From NCBI GenBank assembly GCA_012861695.1, contig JAAOOA010000324.1, positions 313,001 to 377,000 on the forward strand: 64,000 nucleotides of DNA. Direction: 5' to 3'. Positions 46,904-57,063 of the stretch are shown here, one piece after another (position 1 is the first letter of the stretch; the number at the start of each line of letters is the position of its first letter). A program made the translations under genes and the position numbers. The notes under the pieces were generated by a model. The model was given only the letters and a program-made list of their open reading frames with translations. It was not told the origin of the DNA and ran no database searches. Origin of the DNA: Trematomus loennbergii (Eukaryota; Chordata; Actinopteri; Perciformes; Nototheniidae).

Positions 46904-49900
46904 GTAATATTCTTTCGTTTTTTGTTTATGTGTTATTGTTTTTGAGTAATATAACGATTAGTTTCAGGGTGATTTCCTGCTTTAAATCTGTGTCAAGTAT
47001 TTTATTATTACCTCACTGTGTGCTGTAGTCAAATTAAATCCTTTAGCACTATCCATTCCCATTCATTTGGACAAAAATATATAAAACATTTTATTTTTAT
47101 TTGCAGGGGAAGAGCAAGGAGAGGAGGACGGTAATAAAAAATAAATATATATAATATGTAATGTTTTTTATTTTTCTCTTAGTATTCATTTAGTGTCTCT
47201 TTGTAGTCATTTAGTGTGTCTTTGTAGTCTTAAAATGAGGCTGCTAGACATTCTTCTTTTTTCTCGTTACAGGATATAAGTTAATTTGCCCGGAGACCCT
47301 GCCTGCAGTGGTGGGAGAGGACGTGATTCTGGACTGCCACCTCAATCCTCAGGTGGACGTTATGAGATACTGGACATTTGTTGAATGGAAATTCAATGAT
47401 GAAAACGATATCGTGGTTTACCGAAGTGGAGGCTTTTCTGAGGTTCTGGTGGATTTGTTCGGAGGCAAAGTGTCTCATGACAACTGGGATCTCAACAAAG
47501 GGAAACTTCCTCTGAAAATCTCAGCGGTGCAGAAATCTGATGCTGGGAGTTACACCTGCCGCATTGGGATTAAGGAAAAGCAAATAAACTGCAACACAGA
47601 ACTCACAATCACAGACGGTAACTCATGCTTACACTGCTACATATGTAAACAAATGCAGTATTAATAGTCAGACTGTAGTCATTTATATGTTTTATTGTTT
47701 TTGAGTAAGATAACGATTAGTTCCAGCGTGATTTCTTGCATTAAATCTGTGTCAAGTATTTTATTATTACCTTACTTTGTGCTGTAGTCAATTTAAATCC
47801 TTACCTGGTGCCTGAATGCTTAACAAATATTAAACTACATCATAAAAACCTCTCATTTTTTGCCCCTTTGTAGTCATTTGTGTCTCTTTGAAGTCATTTG
47901 TGTCTCTTTGAAGTCATTTTGTGTCTCTTTGTAGTCATTTTGTGTCTCTTTGAAGTCATTTTGTGTCTCTTTGTAGTCATTTTGTGTCTCTTTGTAGTCA
48001 TTTTGTGTCTCTTTGAAGTCATTTTGTGTCTCTTTGTAGTCATTTTGTGTCTCTTTGAAGTCATTTTGTGTCTCTTTGTAGTCATTTTGTGTCTCTTTGT
48101 AGTCATTTTGTGTCTCTTTGAAGTCATTTTGTGTCTCTTTGAAGTCATTTTGTGTCTCTTTGTAGTCATTTTGTGTCTCTTTGTAGTCATTTTGTGTCTC
48201 TTTGAAGTCATTTTGTGTCTCTTTGAAGTCATTTTGTGTCTCTTTGTAGTCATTTAGTGTGTCTTTGTAGTCTTAAAATGAGGCTGCTAGACATTCTTCT
48301 TTTTTCTCCTTACAGGATATAAGTTAATTTGCCCGGAGACCCTGCCTGCAGTGGTGGGAGAGGACGTGATTCTGGACTGCCACCTCAAGCCTCAGGTGGA
48401 CGTTATGAGATACTGGACATTTGTTGAATGGAAATTCAATGATGAAAACGATATCGTGGTTTACCGAAGTGGAGGCTTTTCTGAGGTTCTGGTGGATTTG
48501 TTCGGAGGCAAAGTGTCTCATGACAACTGGGATCTCAACAAAGGGAAACTTCCTCTGAAAATCTCAGCGGTGCAGAAATCTGATGCTGGGAGTTACACCT
48601 GCCGCATTGGGATTAAGGAAAAGCAAATAAACTGCAACACAGAACTCACAATCACAGACGGTAACTCATGCTTACACTGCTACATATGTAAACAAATGCA
48701 GTATTAATAGTCAGACTGTAGTCATTTATATGTTTTATTGTTTTTGAGTAAGATAACGATTAGTTCCAGCGTGATTTCTTGCATTAAATCTGTGTCAAGT
48801 ATTTTATTATTACCTTACTTTGTGCTGTAGTCAATTTAAATCCTTACCTGGTGCCTGAATGCTTAACAAATATTAAACTACATCATAAAAACCTCTCATT
48901 TTTTGCCCCTTTGTAGTCATTTTGTGTCTCTTTGAAGTCATTTTGTGTCTCTTTGAAGTCATTTTGTGTCTCTTTGTAGTCATTTTGTGTCTCTTTGAAG
49001 TCATTTTGTGTCTCTTTGTAGTCATTTTGTGTCTCTTTGTAGTCATTTTGTGTCTCTTTGAAGTCATTTTGTGTCTCTTTGTAGTCATTTTGTGTCTCTT
49101 TGAAGTCATTTTGTGTCTCTTTGTAGTCATTTTGTGTCTCTTTGTAGTCATTTTGTGTCTCTTTGAAGTCATTTTGTGTCTCTTTGAAGTCATTTTGTGT
49201 CTCTTTGTAGTCATTTTGTGTCTCTTTGTAGTCATTTTGTGTCTCTTTGAAGTCATTTTGTGTCTCTTTGAAGTCATTTTGTGTCTCTTTGTAGTCATTT
49301 AGTGTGTCTTTGTAGTCTTAAAATGAGGCTGCTAGACATTCTTCTTTTTTCTCCTTACAGGATATAAGTTAATTTGCCCGGAGACCCTGCCTGCAGTGGT
49401 GGGAGAGGACGTGATTCTGGACTGCCACCTCAAGCCTCAGGTGGACGTTATGAGATACTGGACATTTGTTGAATGGAAATTCAATGATGAAAACGATATC
49501 GTGGTTTACCGAAGTGGAGGCTTTTCTGAGGTTCTGGGAGATTTGTTCGGAGGCAAAGTGTCTCATGACAACTGGGATCTCAACAAAGGGAAACTTCCTC
49601 TGAAAATCTCAGCGGTGCAGAAATCTGATGCTGGGAGTTACACCTGCCGCGTTGGGATTAAGGAAAACCAAATGCACTGCAGCACAGAACTCACAATCAC
49701 AGACGGTAACTCATGCTTACACTGCTACATATGTAAACAAATGCAGTATTAATAGTCAGACTGTAGTCATTTAAAACACGATCATAATACAATAAATAAT
49801 AAGAAAAATAAATAATAAGAAAAACAGAAAAAAACTGTAAATTGAAAACAGCATGTATAAAAACAAATTTGAGATTAAATACCAAATGTGTATTTAAAAG

Positions 49901-50925
49901 AATAATGTAAATACAAAATAAAAACATCCAAACAAAATAGTGTGAATTTAAAATACAAATGTATGATAACAATTAAATATTACGAACAATTTTTAACTAA
50001 GAAATAAAATATTGTAAATAAAAAAAATTCTAGAAAATATATAATACGCATTTATACAGATGTCAAATAAATCAAATATAAGCCTCGACTTAAAAGTAAT
50101 AAATCACCTTTATTACAATTTTTTCAGCAGTCGATGAACGGGCCCCGGACCGAGCTGTGAGTAAAGAATGCCAGAACATTTATAATAAATACTTCTTGAA
50201 TGTATGAAAACATGTTTTTAATAGACCCTGATACTGTTCACTAACATCAGTAACATCTGGATCACCCAGAAAAAAACGTATATAATAACCATTATTTTTT
50301 CCCACAGAAGAAGAGCCAGAGCAGCACAACCATTGGGGTAAGTTACAATATAAGTTGTTCTTTTACTGTATAATATAATGTTCTTTTTAATTTAACACAT
50401 TTTTTATTCACTCAGAAAAAAACGTATAATAACCATTATTTTTTCACACAGAAGAAGAGCCAGAGCAGCACAACCATTGGGGTAAGTTACAATATAAGTT
50501 GTTCTTTTACTGTATAATATAATGTTCTTTTTAATTTAACACATTTTTTATTCACCCAGAAAAAAACGTATATAATAACCATTATTTTTTCCCACAGAAT
50601 AAGAGCCAGAGCAGCAAAACCATTGGGGTAAGTTACAATATAAGTTGTTCTTTTACTGTATAATATAATGTTCTTTTTAATTTAACACATTTTTTATTCA
50701 TCCTTCATTCCTTATTTTCTACTGGGGTCCCGATAATTTAAGGATATCAAATAAAAATGTTTATAATTTGTCATCTGGTCTCTTTTCTTTCAGTATACTG
50801 TGCCCTTTCTGGTGTTGGCCGTGTTTACAATACTGATCCCTATTGTACTGAAGAAATATCGAAAGGTCTGTAAAGTCACAAAATATAAATTAAAAGCACA
50901 AAAATGTAAAACAAAACATGATTAG
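46852..50925 (+). CDS. Butyrophilin/MOG-like receptor with triplicated V-set and stalk exons
   Basis: Ten exons with GT-AG borders and no frame damage: signal peptide, acidic mini-exon, three V-set exons, a linker, three 30-bp stalk exons and a membrane exon. V exons are all phase 1 to 1 and stalk exons all phase 0 to 0, so any number of them can be spliced in frame. Full use of all exons would give about 450 residues: three tandem V domains, a Ser/Lys-rich stalk and one membrane segment with a short basic tail. The V domains resemble butyrophilin, MOG and related B7-superfamily proteins that sit on the cell surface and contact lymphocyte receptors. The exact orthology is not determined. Confidence 0.8.
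47107..47130 (+). CDS. Butyrophilin-like mini-exon
   Basis: 24 bp, phase 1 to 1, encoding GEEQGEED between TTTGCAG and G|GTAATA. It may complete the signal-peptide cleavage region or be skipped without frame change. Confidence 0.6.
47273..47617 (+). CDS. V-set exon, copy 1
   Basis: 345 bp, phase 1 to 1. Landmarks are AVVGEDVILDCHLNPQVDV, FVEWKFNDEND, GKLPLKISAVQKSDAGSYTC and CNTELTITDG. It has both core cysteines, the core Trp, D-x-G-x-Y-x-C, plus extra cysteines near both ends (LICPE and INCNTE) that could form an additional disulfide. Confidence 0.92.
47862..48252. repeat. 21-bp minisatellite between V exons 1 and 2
   Basis: About 18 units of TTTTGTGTCTCTTTGWAGTCA, with W being A or T. 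Seven codons per unit keep both strands open as artefacts. A one-and-a-half-unit seed is present before V copy 1 near 47,190-47,235. Confidence 0.95.
48316..48660 (+). CDS. V-set exon, copy 2
   Basis: 345 bp. Differs from copy 1 in the protein only at HLKPQ versus HLNPQ. Same borders and phases. It starts 1,043 bp after copy 1. Confidence 0.92.
48905..49297. repeat. 21-bp minisatellite between V exons 2 and 3
   Basis: About 18 units. The order of A/T variants is the same as in the first array, so the array was copied with the exon. Confidence 0.95.
49361..49705 (+). CDS. V-set exon, copy 3, divergent FG loop
   Basis: 345 bp. Shares HLKPQ with copy 2, has EVLGDL for EVLVDL, and changes RIGIKEKQINCNTE to RVGIKENQMHCSTE just after the strand-F Cys. 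It starts 1,045 bp after copy 2. All structural residues are retained. Confidence 0.92.
49772..50127. other. AT-rich intron after V copy 3
   Basis: Low-complexity AAATAAA-type sequence. It departs from the other two copies right after GTAGTCATTTA, the duplication border. Confidence 0.6.
50128..50156 (+). CDS. Butyrophilin-like linker exon
   Basis: 29 bp, phase 1 to 0, encoding (A)VDERAPDRA between TTTTCAG and GCT|GTGAGT. It converts the phase from the V exons to the phase of the stalk exons. Confidence 0.65.
50308..50337 (+). CDS. Stalk exon, copy 1
   Basis: 30 bp, KKSQSSTTIG, between CCACAG and GGG|GTAAGT. Ser/Thr-rich, as in a glycosylated membrane-proximal stalk. Confidence 0.72.
50452..50481 (+). 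CDS. Stalk exon, copy 2
   Basis: Identical in sequence to stalk copy 1, 144 bp downstream, with the flanking introns also duplicated. Confidence 0.72.
50598..50627 (+). CDS. Stalk exon, copy 3
   Basis: NKSQSSKTIG, two changes from the others, 146 bp downstream of copy 2. The AAG to AAT change creates an N-K-S sequon, a potential N-glycosylation site missing in the other two. Confidence 0.72.
50794..50925 (+). CDS. Butyrophilin-like membrane exon and tail
   Basis: Phase 0. YTVPFLVLAVFTILIPIVL is the membrane segment, followed by KKYRK. Either a weak donor (G|GTCTGT at 50,866) leads to a further exon, or the frame reads on for 19 codons to TAG at 50,923. No B30.2 domain is seen within the window, and no tyrosine motif is present. 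The end of the gene is therefore uncertain. Confidence 0.65.
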   Translation, partial: YTVPFLVLAVFTILIPIVLKKYRKVCKVTKYKLKAQKCKTKHD

Positions 50926-52760
50926 TTGAATTTCTTTACTTCTTTACATTTAATTAGGATTTATTCAGGATTTCTTATTAATTGACAAAATGTAACACAT
51001 ACAAAATATTGTAACATTTCTATACATCTTTTATTTGCAAATATTAAAATGGAATGCTCCACATGCATATTAAAATAAAATCTGTTTCTGTGTCATATAG
51101 GTATGCAGGGCCAGACTGGGACAATAAGTCAGGCCGGGAATTATACACCCAGCCAGGCCACTACCAGTTTGTTTTGTGCCATTTAGCTGGATTTATTTGT
51201 CAATATTTACAGCGTTGCTGCCCATAGTGATAGCCCTCTAGTTTAGTAGTTTAGTAATGCTGATACAGCATTCCCACTATATGTTATTCTACGGACAAAA
51301 TTATTATTATTCCGCCGGAATTTTGCACCTCTTCTCCTCCTGCATTCAACATCGCAGAAACTCCGTTCAAACAACAAAACGTTCAGCTCGGTCGGGAATC
51401 GATGGCTATTACTTTTATCATTCATAACTTTCATAATTCCAGAGATACATCCCATAATTCATCACATTTTTAACCATTGAAATCAATGGAGAAAATCTTC
51501 AGACTTGAACAATCTTCATGCGACTTCAACTGCTAACTGCTCATTCATACTTTCACTCAGAAACCTCATTCCAACTTTAAAATGTTACATCTTTCTGACA
51601 TTATTCGTGTAACAACTTTTAAATCTGATTCTTACTTTTAGAGATATTAAACATTGTTCAGACCTTGTTAAAGAGGCTTTCTTCAGATTTTAACATTAAC
51701 TAGAGTGCGTGATGTCACAGCTAGAGGGTAGGAAATCTTGAAATTTGCCTTCATATTTTTTTTAAAAACTGCCATAATTCCCAAACCCTACATTCTTGAG
51801 ACATAATTTTCATGACAAACGTAGGAAAACATCTCGTAGCTTGAAAAATGATAAATAATTAAACAAAATGCCTCTTGAGGGCCTGAAGTGAAAAAAACTT
51901 TCAACATGTCTCCATTAAAACCCATTGCAATTTCAGGCTGATATTTCCTCACAGCAGCAGCCACACACCTTTAGTTAAACTGCCAAAAAGGCCACATTGT
52001 TAACCCGAAAGTACACAAAAATTACACTTCAGATACTCAACTTCCTTGACATGCTTCACGTTTTGAAATTTCACAGATATCTGTTATGGTTCTTCCACAA
52101 AACGTTCACATGTAAGAGGTTTATCTCTCATTCAGAACAATGCAAACCTTTGATCTCTACAGAGCTCGTTAGCTCAACTATAAACACCTGTGTAATGGAA
52201 CACGATGATGTCATCACTCCAACTGACAGCAGTCAGTTCTAACTGTTCATTTCATACTCACACTCTCTCTCTCTCTCTCTCTGACACACCCAGACACACA
52301 CACTCTCTCTTTCTCTCTCTCACACACAATGTTCCAAACGGCCATCAAATGCCGTTGCCATGGCGACAGACCACTCGCCATGAAACACGATGTCACTGTA
52401 AGTCCAATGGACACGGTCCAATCATCCCCCAATCTTCACTTGTATATCACCGGTCCATGCCTCAACAGCTCTACGCCAAATCTGAAATCTCACCATATGC
52501 CGTTTCCATGGAAGCGTTTCCATGGAAACGGCATATGGTGAGGGATGCGTATCCCTCGCCATAAAACACGATGTCCCTTTAACTCCTATGAAAATGTTCA
52601 AAAAGTGCTCAAAATTCACATGTGTGCTAACAGTCCAGCCGTGAAGAGATCTATGAGACAGTTTTGAGATTTCTTCAAATGCTGTTGCCATGGCAACACA
52701 ATGGACATGGGTTACTATTTTAAAAAATGTGCATAAAAACTCAAAAATAAAAAAATATTT
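50926..52760. other. Non-coding, dispersed repeat fragments
   Basis: A fragment near 51,108-51,170 resembles the GGGCCGG-type MITE at 54,942-55,160. About 51,440-51,900 looks like a common fish repeat containing TTGAAATCAATGGAGAAAAT. CT-rich runs lie at 52,260-52,325. Otherwise nothing recognisable as a gene. Confidence 0.5.
52491..52540. repeat. Perfect 50-bp hairpin
   Basis: CACCATATGCCGTTTCCATG on the left is mirrored by CATGGAAACGGCATATGGTG on the right, with only GAAGCGTTTC-type bases between. The arms pair over 23 bp with a loop of about three bases. Confidence 0.85.
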
Positions 52761-52764
52761 TGGA

Positions 52765-53530
52765 ATTAAATGCATCAATCTGGTGCACTTTGAGGGGAAA
52801 ATAAAGAGAATAGATCTATGGAAACACCCTGATGAAACAGAACTGTATACATTTCAATAATCATAAAATCATAAGAACATGGCCATAACCAATAACATAC
52901 CATATCCAATATGAAAAAGATTGAAACTTGTTTATTTCTTTATTTTTGGTTCATTTATAGTTGTGAGTGTGTCTGGGCTCCTGAATCAGCATCTCCTGTC
53001 TCCCTCCTCTCCCCCCTGCTCCTCTCCCCCCTCTCCTCCTCTCCCTCCTCTCCCCCCTCTCTTCTTTGAGGCAGCAGCACATTTTTTGTTTTAGCTCTCA
53101 ACAAGTTTTTTAAATGTATCTTACCTTTTTTCACCTAGTTAACTTTTTTTTTTATTCATGCATATTTGACTAATCACTCCCCCCTCAAATGGAAATATGT
53201 GTTTACATAAATGGTGACCAAATCGTTTGAGACCCACTGAGATAACTTAGACTAAGTTAACTATCTAAACACTCAGAGAGTCCTTAACTATCTAAACACT
53301 CAGAGAGTCCTTAACCTCACCTAAGGACTCTCTCTCTTTCTCTCGCTCGCGCCATTCATACACACACCCTCCCGAGCTTGAATGACACACAGAGACCAAT
53401 CGAGGGCTTTGATGTATGATCTGTATGACAGTGGCAATGTCGGCAGGCCACATCTTGCGTTCACAACAGGCGCGCCGGATTCATTTTAGAAGTGGGGGGG
53501 CCAAAAAAGTGTGTGTGTATGGCCCAATCC
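52765..53530. mobile_element. Relic related to the 28.9-30.0 kb hAT interior
   Basis: Shares GCATCAATCTGGTGCACTTT, GAAACAGAACTGTA and CACTCAGAGAGTCCTT with 29,226-29,570. It probably belongs with the transposase remnant that follows. CTCC-rich runs lie at 52,995-53,065. Confidence 0.6.
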
Positions 53531-53944
53531 AAACCACGCCCTACACCCTACCCCTACACACTCCCCCTCCGTGACGGAGTGAACTCCGTGGAGTGACACA
53601 TGAGGCTCCTCCTGTCAGATGGAGGGAGTAGATACAGCGGCAAGCTTTGGGACAAACTCCCCTCTCTCCGGCAGAAACAGGAAATGCCGTAACTGTATGT
53701 AACAACGGTTTCAAATCAGCATCTCTTTGACAAAAAATGTAAATTAATAACTCAAATAAAACTCCAAACATCTTTCATTGTGTTACTTTTTGTAAAGCTC
53801 TTTTAGTTTTAAACCTGATGTTTATAAGCTTCTTAGTTTTTGCAACAGTCTCTAAATATACACAACTTTATAATAAAATGCACACATTTACCTTTTTCCT
53901 TCTAAAATATGAGGTTATCATGAGGTTGTTAACATCGCAGTTTA

Positions 53945-54730
53945 TCAGTGTGTTATTGATTCTGCGTCAGTCTTAGGACAGTCATACATTCCTAGGAAGT
54001 CTTCATGGACAACATAATCAGCTGATACCCATCGTACAGTCAGAGACAACTGTTCATACCCGGAGCAATCGCGAGTTTCATCCACAATAACTGCATAGTG
54101 TTTTGCATTGCTTTTAATTTCAGTTAATATAGTGGTGAGAGACTCCCGATACATTTGATTTATAAGTTAATTAATTGTCTCGTGTGATGCATATTTCCCG
54201 GTGAGCATGAAGCTTTTCAGAGTGGGGTTTTTCTCAGCTACGAGTTCAACTAGCTTTTGGAAATTGCTGCTCTCCTTATCCGCATGCCCCCTGATTGCTA
54301 GGCCCTGTCGGGTTAAAAACTGCAGACAGCGCAGTTGCTCCATCATTCCATCTCTTCTTTTTTCCTGCTCAATACGCCGTTGTTTGACAAGCTGTATGTT
54401 GACTGTGTTTGACTGAAGAAAGCGCACTTTTTTTTAATACACTTCTGTGTAAATGAGATTTTCGTGGCTGTCCAGGAGGCTTTGACACTTTTTCCAGTTA
54501 TTAACTCCGGTATTAACAAAGCTATCATCTCCACATTTTGAGAAAGTCACAAGCCGTTTGACAGCAGCAAATCTGCATATTTCACAGAAGGCCCGTTTAG
54601 TGGTTTTGCAAAGAATGAACCACTCTCTGTTTTTGTACCATTCTGCGTTGAAGTACCTTTCTCTTTGCCCAAATAATCTAGCGGTCTCCTTTTTTTCGAC
54701 AGTTACGGCCCAGTTACGGCCCCTACACAC
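53945..54730 (-). pseudogene. hAT-type transposase fragment (TTF zinc finger, DUF4371)
   Basis: Read from right to left, three collinear minus-strand pieces appear. About 54,434-54,730 is a TTF/BED-like zinc-finger N-terminus with FCEICRFAAVKR and CGDDSFVNTGVNNWKKCQ. About 54,167-54,427 holds LTRQGLAIRGHADKESSNFQ, typical of the DUF4371 region of ZMYM1-like hAT proteins. About 53,945-54,154 holds YAVIVDETRDCSGYEQLS, which includes a catalytic-type Asp. The pieces are in different frames or separated by stops, and the C-terminal dimerisation domain is missing, so it is inactive. Confidence 0.85.
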
Positions 54731-55335
54731 GCTTCAACGCTTCTGCCCATTCACTTTGAATGGGGTGACGTCACGCTTCGCCAAACTGCATTGTGGGAGC
54801 AAAGCGTAGCTTTTCTCGCGGTGCTCGCTGCAAAGTAGAGCAATGTTCTACTTTTGAAGCTTCGACGGAGGCGTCAGCCAATCAAATCCCGCTTATGCAA
54901 ATCTGTCAGTACAAGCACTAGCCAATCAAACTGTGTGTGTGCAGGGGCGGACTGGCTATCGGGAAGTTCGGGACGAATCCCGATGGGCCGGTACTGAAGT
55001 GGGCCGGTCGGACGATGTGGGCCGGTCGGATAAGTCACTAGCAACCGCCCCCCGTTGACACTTACTAACGGTAATTACTTGCGGTACCGAGGTGGGCCGG
55101 CGGTACCGAAGTGGGCCGGTCGAGAGTCCCGGGCTGATTTGTAGTCCCAGTCCGCCCCTGCCGCCGTGTGTAGGCGGCGTTACGGCCCGTCCACACGGCT
55201 GCGTGCGTTGAAGCTTGCCGGCGGGGGGGGCTGAAACTCGACCAACAACCAATCACATGAATCTCCCGCCCCGGACACACAAGCACGCGGTTTGATTGGC
55301 TAGAGCTTGTACTGGCATATGAAAATTCAGAGAAA
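54715..55335. mobile_element. Broken TTACGGMCCGTCCACAC MITE pair around a small MITE
   Basis: 54,715-54,941 is the left half of the family (TGACGTCA at 54,766-54,773, CCAAT boxes after). 55,179-55,335 is a second, inverse-oriented fragment beginning GTTACGGCCCGTCCACACGG. Between them, 54,942-55,160 has ends CAGGGGCGGACTGG and CCAGTCCGCCCCTG and is rich in GGGCCGGT. Confidence 0.72.
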
Positions 55336-56146
55336 ATTATAGGAATCAACACAGCGTCCAAAGGAGAAAAAAGCGTTTTACTCTAAATATTTTGAATCGG
55401 GTGCCTCCATGCTGGCCGTCACAGTTGTGATTGGTCAACCGCTCAGAGATGTCCCGCCTCTCAGCCTATGGTGTACAATGTGTTGGAGCGCTAGCCAATG
55501 GGAGCTAAGTGTTCCGTAGTGATGTCATTATGTTCAGGAAGTAAACAAAGTTTTAGGCATTTTAGACAGGGGGGGCCTGGAGAGAAACTCCCTCTTGTCG
55601 CAACAGTAAAATAATCAAAAGCAAAATTACATTTTGTGTTTTCATGCAATTTATATTCTAGTACTGTTGTGTTCTCTGTTTTGAACACACGGTGGTGCTG
55701 TTTCTACTCATGGCGGCCTTTTTTCTCCATTAAATAATTAAAGTTTCATACACAATACACAATGATGTAGAAAATTATACAATATTCTTCATTTTACACT
55801 TCATTTTTAAATATTTGTGTATCTTTTTAAATCATTATTTTGTATCCAAAGCATTGTTAATATCTCAGGTTCTGTCTTTGTATATTTGACTGAGTTCCTT
55901 TAAAACTGATTATTTGAGGGTGATCATATAAAAAAGTTGGGCTGTTTGTGTAATTACCTTTTTTACCCTGAAGGACTTCATAACATCGGTTCTGAAAAGC
56001 ACTACAAAGATAAAATGCATTTATTTTATATCTATATTTCAACGTTTATATTTACTGTGATAGATCGAAGCCATGTTGAACTGTGATTACTGTTTACTAA
56101 TATTAAAATAAATGATTGTGATTTTTTTTTAAACCATTTTTATATT
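55336..56146. other. Non-coding, one shared repeat end
   Basis: About 55,480-55,555 (GTTGGAGCGCTAGCCAATGG) is related to 19,664-19,715 and 57,685-57,755. Elsewhere AT-rich with no feature. Confidence 0.5.
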
Positions 56147-56533
56147 AAAGGTGGGGTAGGTAATTTTGGAGAAACCAGCTCGAGTGCGCTAGAATTTGAA
56201 AATACACAGCCGGGAAAAATCTGCCACTTCCTTACAGAGCCCCTCCTCCAACACACACGAACGCACACATGACCAATGAGGGCACGAGATAAGTTTGTCA
56301 CAGATGGAAGGCTGACAGGCAGGTAGGCCATCCAGTTATTTTAGCCGGGCCGGCTCAGATGATTGGTCGTGCTTTTTACAGTACTACAGCTTCCACAGAT
56401 GATATTTATTTATGGATTTTTTGTCAAAGCACTTAAGATATTCATTGCTATCGGGATGTTAAGAGCATTCCATGGAATATAACAAAAAGTGTATCTCGAG
56501 CCGGTTTCTCAAACTTACCTACCCCACCTTTAA
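56147..56533. mobile_element. TTAA-type MITE, family GGTGGGGTAGGTAA, copy 2
   Basis: Complete copy. The ends are AAAGGTGGGGTAGGTAA and TTACCTACCCCACCTTT, bordered by TTAA-type sequence, with the same interior as 3,510-3,894. Confidence 0.82.
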
Positions 56534-56536
56534 AGG

Positions 56537-57063
56537 TCACCTATTGTGCAAAATCCACTTCTTCATGTCTCTTCTACATCAACATGTGTCCCCTCTTCTT
56601 CATGTCTCTTCTACATCACATGTGTCCCCTCTGTGTAAAGAGACTCTGAAAGTTTCAGGAACAAAGATTCTCTCTCTTTTTGTCCTGATCCATTTCTATA
56701 AAAACCTGTCTGAAAATGATCTGATCAGATTTTGGCCACTTATGATGTCATAACGATTTTTGTCTTGTGTAACCATTAGCCAATCAGCAACCAAGGTCCC
56801 CCCCCACCTTATCACCTGAATCTCCTCCTAGAGCACCATTGAGTTCTTTGTAACCAAATCTCTCTCAGAGGGGCGTGGGGAGGGGCTCCTTATTTTCATC
56901 TAAAGTAACAGACAGAGAATCAGCACTTTGAAACAGGGCTGAAACAGAGGGGATTATGGGTAATGCTGCAATGATCTGTTTGGTGTTTCAGCCAATCAGA
57001 GACAGGTTCTGTATATATCTGAGACCTGTAATATATTCTTGAAAAGAGTATAATAGAGGACCT
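56537..57063. mobile_element. Undivided TTAA-type MITE, sister of the split copy
   Basis: Inverse orientation to 25,082-25,461 plus 30,496-31,406. Holds only two 37-bp units (56,570-56,630). It shows the undisrupted ATAAAAACC target where the 5-kb hAT sits in the other copy. Confidence 0.85.

Noticed and set aside
47894..49302. Open frames with MTSKRHK or CLFEVIL repeats
   Set aside because: Products of the 21-bp intronic minisatellite on either strand.
54942..55160. hAT insertion with 8-bp duplication
   Set aside because: The ends CAGGGGCGGACTGG are inverted, but flanking 8-mers (TGTGTGTG and CCGCCGTG) do not match, so the superfamily was left open.
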